Shown piece by piece: positions 51,497 to 53,390 of a stretch of DNA of 53,390 nucleotides. Under the pieces are notes generated by a model. The model was not told the origin of the DNA. It did no database searches and saw nothing but the letters and a program-made list of their open reading frames with translations. How positions within the stretch are numbered: the stretch's first letter is position 1; every line of letters starts with the position of its first letter. Location of the stretch: contig JANQJB010000125.1 of NCBI GenBank assembly GCA_028281865.1, forward strand, positions 1 through 53,390, read 5' to 3'. Source of the stretch: Marinagarivorans sp. (GTDB lineage Bacteria > Pseudomonadota > Gammaproteobacteria > Pseudomonadales > Cellvibrionaceae). The position numbers were made by a program, and so were the translations under genes.

Positions 51497-52150
51497 TTAG
51501 AAGTTAAATTTTGCCCCTACTTGCAACGTAAACGGTTCATAATCCAATCCATTAATCTTTCCAGTGGTATTCTCCTCGCCCTGCAAGTCAAAATCGCCTG
51601 TCGAACCGTAACGTAGTTCAGTTTGCAAAGCCCAGCGATCGCTTAGCTCGTATTCGATGCCAGCGAAAAGCTGAAAACCGAGGTCGCCGTCACCGGAGTA
51701 GGAGAGCTCTGTCCCACCTTCCTCTAAGTCTATATCGACTTCCTGTATCCACGACAGGCCTGCACCAATATAAGGTTTGATGCTTTCGCTAAAAGGTTTG
51801 AAGTAGTAAAACCCGTTAATAAAAAAGATGTTCGATGCATAATTGCCGTCTGTGTATATTTTGCCGTCAGGTAAGGTAACTTCACTATCGTTTGTACGAT
51901 ACTCCCAAGCCAATTCAGCTGCCCAATTTTCGTTGTATTGATAACCGACCCCGAAGCCTGTGGTAAAACCGTTGTCGAGTTGAATATCGCTTGATCCATC
52001 CGCGCTGCCTACTGATTCGCTTGTTGCGGTAAGATTGGACATTTGGCTCAGCCCCACATACGGTCGGACAAACCAGCTGCCGTCTTCGGCATAAGTTGGT
52101 AGGGTCATCGAAGACAAGATCAGAGCGAACGAAAATTTGCGTAAATACAT
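51497..52150 (-). CDS. Outer-membrane beta-barrel protein (OmpA/OmpW-type, 8 strands)
   Basis: From ATG 52150 with GGAG upstream, the product is 217 aa with signal peptide MYLRKFSFALILSSMTLPTYA. The longer frame adds an unlikely 26-residue leader. Mature sequence is alternating beta strands of an eight-stranded barrel (SWFVRPYVGLSQMSN, GFGVGYQYNENWAAELAWEY, PYIGAGLSWI, LQTELRYGST) ending in the terminal F of the insertion signal (LQVGAKFNF). It is divergent from the LytTR gene with three phased direct repeats between them, so it is a probable target of that regulator. Confidence 0.85.
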   Translation of the reverse strand: MYLRKFSFALILSSMTLPTYAEDGSWFVRPYVGLSQMSNLTATSESVGSADGSSDIQLDNGFTTGFGVGYQYNENWAAELAWEYRTNDSEVTLPDGKIYTDGNYASNIFFINGFYYFKPFSESIKPYIGAGLSWIQEVDIDLEEGGTELSYSGDGDLGFQLFAGIEYELSDRWALQTELRYGSTGDFDLQGEENTTGKINGLDYEPFTLQVGAKFNF

Positions 52151-52220
52151 AAATATCTCCAAGCAGTTGAGTAAAAAGTTCACTGGCGTGTACGCGCTTA
52201 AGCTGTGGGATGTACTTGCG

Positions 52221-52270
52221 AATTGCACGAGCTGGAAGGGAAATGCACGAATGGGCAGGAATTTGAACGA
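52221..52270. promoter_or_regulatory. Three direct repeats at exact 20-bp spacing, probable LytTR sites
   Basis: The words aattgcacga (52221), aaatgcacga (52241) and atttgaacga (52261) begin exactly 20 bp apart, consensus A-w-w-T-G-m-A-C-G-A. LytTR proteins bind direct repeats on the same face of DNA about two helical turns apart. The array lies between the divergent barrel gene and the LytTR gene, suggesting autoregulation and control of the barrel. Confidence 0.65.
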
Positions 52271-52299
52271 ATCGGCGTAGGTGGAAAATAAACCTCTAT

Positions 52300-53139
52300 A
52301 TGAATAAGCAGTTTGATCTTGGGTCCATTACACCTCTGCGGTATTTCGCCGGAATTGGCATTTTGTTGGGGCTGCTATTTGGCTCTATTTCTGCCGATGA
52401 ACCCGGTAAGCCCGTTTGGCTGGCCTACTTGCAGTGGCAAATACAAAGCTTGCTGCCAATGGGTTTACTGGTAGCGTCTCACCTTGCTTTGCATAAAATC
52501 GCCTGGTTCGATCGTCAAAATCCCTGGCTGAAGTTGTGTGCCTCGGGTGCTTGTGGCGCGGTGCTGTTTGCACCTGCTGCGCTATTTATCGATGTGTATT
52601 TATCGGATGAGACTTTGGAATCTTCCAGTTGGTGGCCAGCGCTGTTGGAAGAGTGCTTGAACGTGCTCTTTCCGGTTGTCGTCGCTTGGGTGGCCATTAA
52701 CGCGCCATGGGTTTTAGGCTTTAAATTTCAGAAGGAGCTCACCTCACTAGCGTCAGTCGATACTAAAAATCACAAGCCGCTTGACCCAGCCCAAGAAAAA
52801 TCGCGCTTGCCTGAGCCGGCGTTTTTCTCGCATGCTAATTCAGCCGTTCAAGGCGAGCTTATTTATTTAAAAGCAGAACTGCACTATTTAAAGGTTGTAA
52901 CTGACTACGGTAGCGATTTAATTCTTTACAACTTGAAAGATGCGATTGACGACTTGGCGGAAACAAAAGGCATTCAATGCCACCGTTCATATTGGGTGGC
53001 CAGTGCGCACGTTAGGTCTTTCAAAAAACAAGGGCGTCAAGGCTTGCTGACAATGAGCAATGGAGAAAACATTCCGGTGAGCCGCAGCAATATATCCAAG
53101 GTAACAGAATATTTGGAGCGGTTAAGCGGGAGCGACTAA
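52300..53139 (+). CDS. Membrane-anchored LytTR transcription regulator
   Basis: The 279-aa product has four hydrophobic segments in residues about 14-140 and a C-terminal LytTR domain (about 180-275; ELIYLKAELHYLKVVTDYGS, CHRSYWVASAHVRSFKKQGR). There is no receiver domain, as for its counterpart at 45764-46576, though the sequences are quite different. It is divergently transcribed from the outer-membrane barrel gene, and the stop overlaps the 3' end of the next, opposite-strand gene by four bases. Confidence 0.88.
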   Translation: MNKQFDLGSITPLRYFAGIGILLGLLFGSISADEPGKPVWLAYLQWQIQSLLPMGLLVASHLALHKIAWFDRQNPWLKLCASGACGAVLFAPAALFIDVYLSDETLESSSWWPALLEECLNVLFPVVVAWVAINAPWVLGFKFQKELTSLASVDTKNHKPLDPAQEKSRLPEPAFFSHANSAVQGELIYLKAELHYLKVVTDYGSDLILYNLKDAIDDLAETKGIQCHRSYWVASAHVRSFKKQGRQGLLTMSNGENIPVSRSNISKVTEYLERLSGSD

Positions 53140-53390
53140 AAGTACCGCTTGATTGAAACTTCCAAATAATCGTCCTTTGCAAATGCACTAATAGCAGAGT
53201 CTTTATCAGAAGCGGAAAATACACGCAAACGCGCATCGATAACAAAGTGTTCGCCCAAGCGTCGCTCAAATTCAACATTGTAGAGGCGCGCATTGGTATG
53301 GTGGTCGTAAATAATTCCAGCGAGAACGCTAGTATCTTGCGTATCATTTAAGGCCAAGCGCATTCCAGCAAAAATATCGTTGTCATTTGT
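53136..53390 (-). CDS. Outer-membrane beta-barrel protein, C-terminal fragment at window edge
   Basis: The frame is open to the window end, so only the last 84 residues are visible (TNDNDIFAGMRLALNDTQDT and onwards). Alternating beta-strand pattern, the polar turns and the final KRYF are typical of the C-terminus of a porin-like barrel. It is convergent with the LytTR gene, overlapping it by four bases. Family cannot be settled from the fragment. Confidence 0.6.
   Translation of the reverse strand, partial: TNDNDIFAGMRLALNDTQDTSVLAGIIYDHHTNARLYNVEFERRLGEHFVIDARLRVFSASDKDSAISAFAKDDYLEVSIKRYF

Overview
The window looks like a chromosomal segment of a marine gammaproteobacterium, most likely of the Cellvibrionaceae type (Saccharophagus/Teredinibacter/Cellvibrio relatives). 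The hints are a long poly-serine linker in a secreted protein, a TPR-sulfotransferase, a 7TMR-DISM diguanylate cyclase, membrane-bound LytTR regulators and moderate to low GC. The family assignment is inference; no rRNA or tRNA is present to anchor it.

Region 1 (1-11534) is the 3' part of a giant YD-repeat (RHS-like) toxin gene whose 5' end lies outside the window. It encodes more than 3,600 residues: a long YD-repeat body, a LysM module, a hydrophobic glycine-zipper segment and a C-terminal tip that reads as a nucleic-acid deaminase (D-A-E plus C-x-x-C). A SUKH-type immunity gene starts on the next base after its stop codon. Region 2 (11535-14867) is a small accessory patch: a Y1/REP-type transposase with 16-bp inverted repeats, a hipBA toxin-antitoxin pair with a perfect operator-like inverted repeat, and about 690 bp of gene remnants. 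Region 3 (14868-20205) carries a cadherin-like/beta-propeller lipoprotein and, on the minus strand, a TPR-sulfotransferase coupled to an acyl carrier protein and a lone HEIGH metallopeptidase-like protein.

Region 4 (20886-42682) is the centrepiece: about 30 plus-strand genes in one almost gapless array, fliQ-fliR-flhB-flhA-flgF-flgG-flgA-flgH-flgI-flgB-flgC-fliE-fliF-X-fliH-fliI-fliJ-fliK?-flgD-flgE-fliM-like-fliN-fliO-fliP-sigma28-like, followed by three TPR genes and one small gene. It encodes the whole flagellar type III export gate, ATPase complex, MS ring, rod, P and L rings, hook cap and hook. Within the cluster there is no flagellin, filament cap, hook-filament junction protein, flagellar chaperone, stator, chemotaxis gene, FlgM, FlgJ or recognisable FliG, and the C-ring proteins are minimal SpoA proteins. 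This could be a filament-less, possibly non-rotating, flagellum-derived secretion apparatus with its own sigma factor and TPR accessory proteins; alternatively the missing parts may be supplied from elsewhere in the genome.

Region 5 (42683-53390) is a set of mostly minus-strand envelope and signalling genes: an exported alpha/beta hydrolase, a lipoprotein esterase with cytochrome b561, a membrane LytTR regulator, two decayed gene remnants duplicated from neighbours, a poly-serine intradiol-dioxygenase-like lipoprotein, an ankyrin lipoprotein, a 7TMR-DISM GGEEF cyclase, a small exported protein and an outer-membrane barrel. The barrel is divergent from a second LytTR regulator, and their shared intergenic region holds three direct repeats at exact 20-bp spacing, a likely LytTR operator. 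The last bases hold the C-terminus of another outer-membrane protein.
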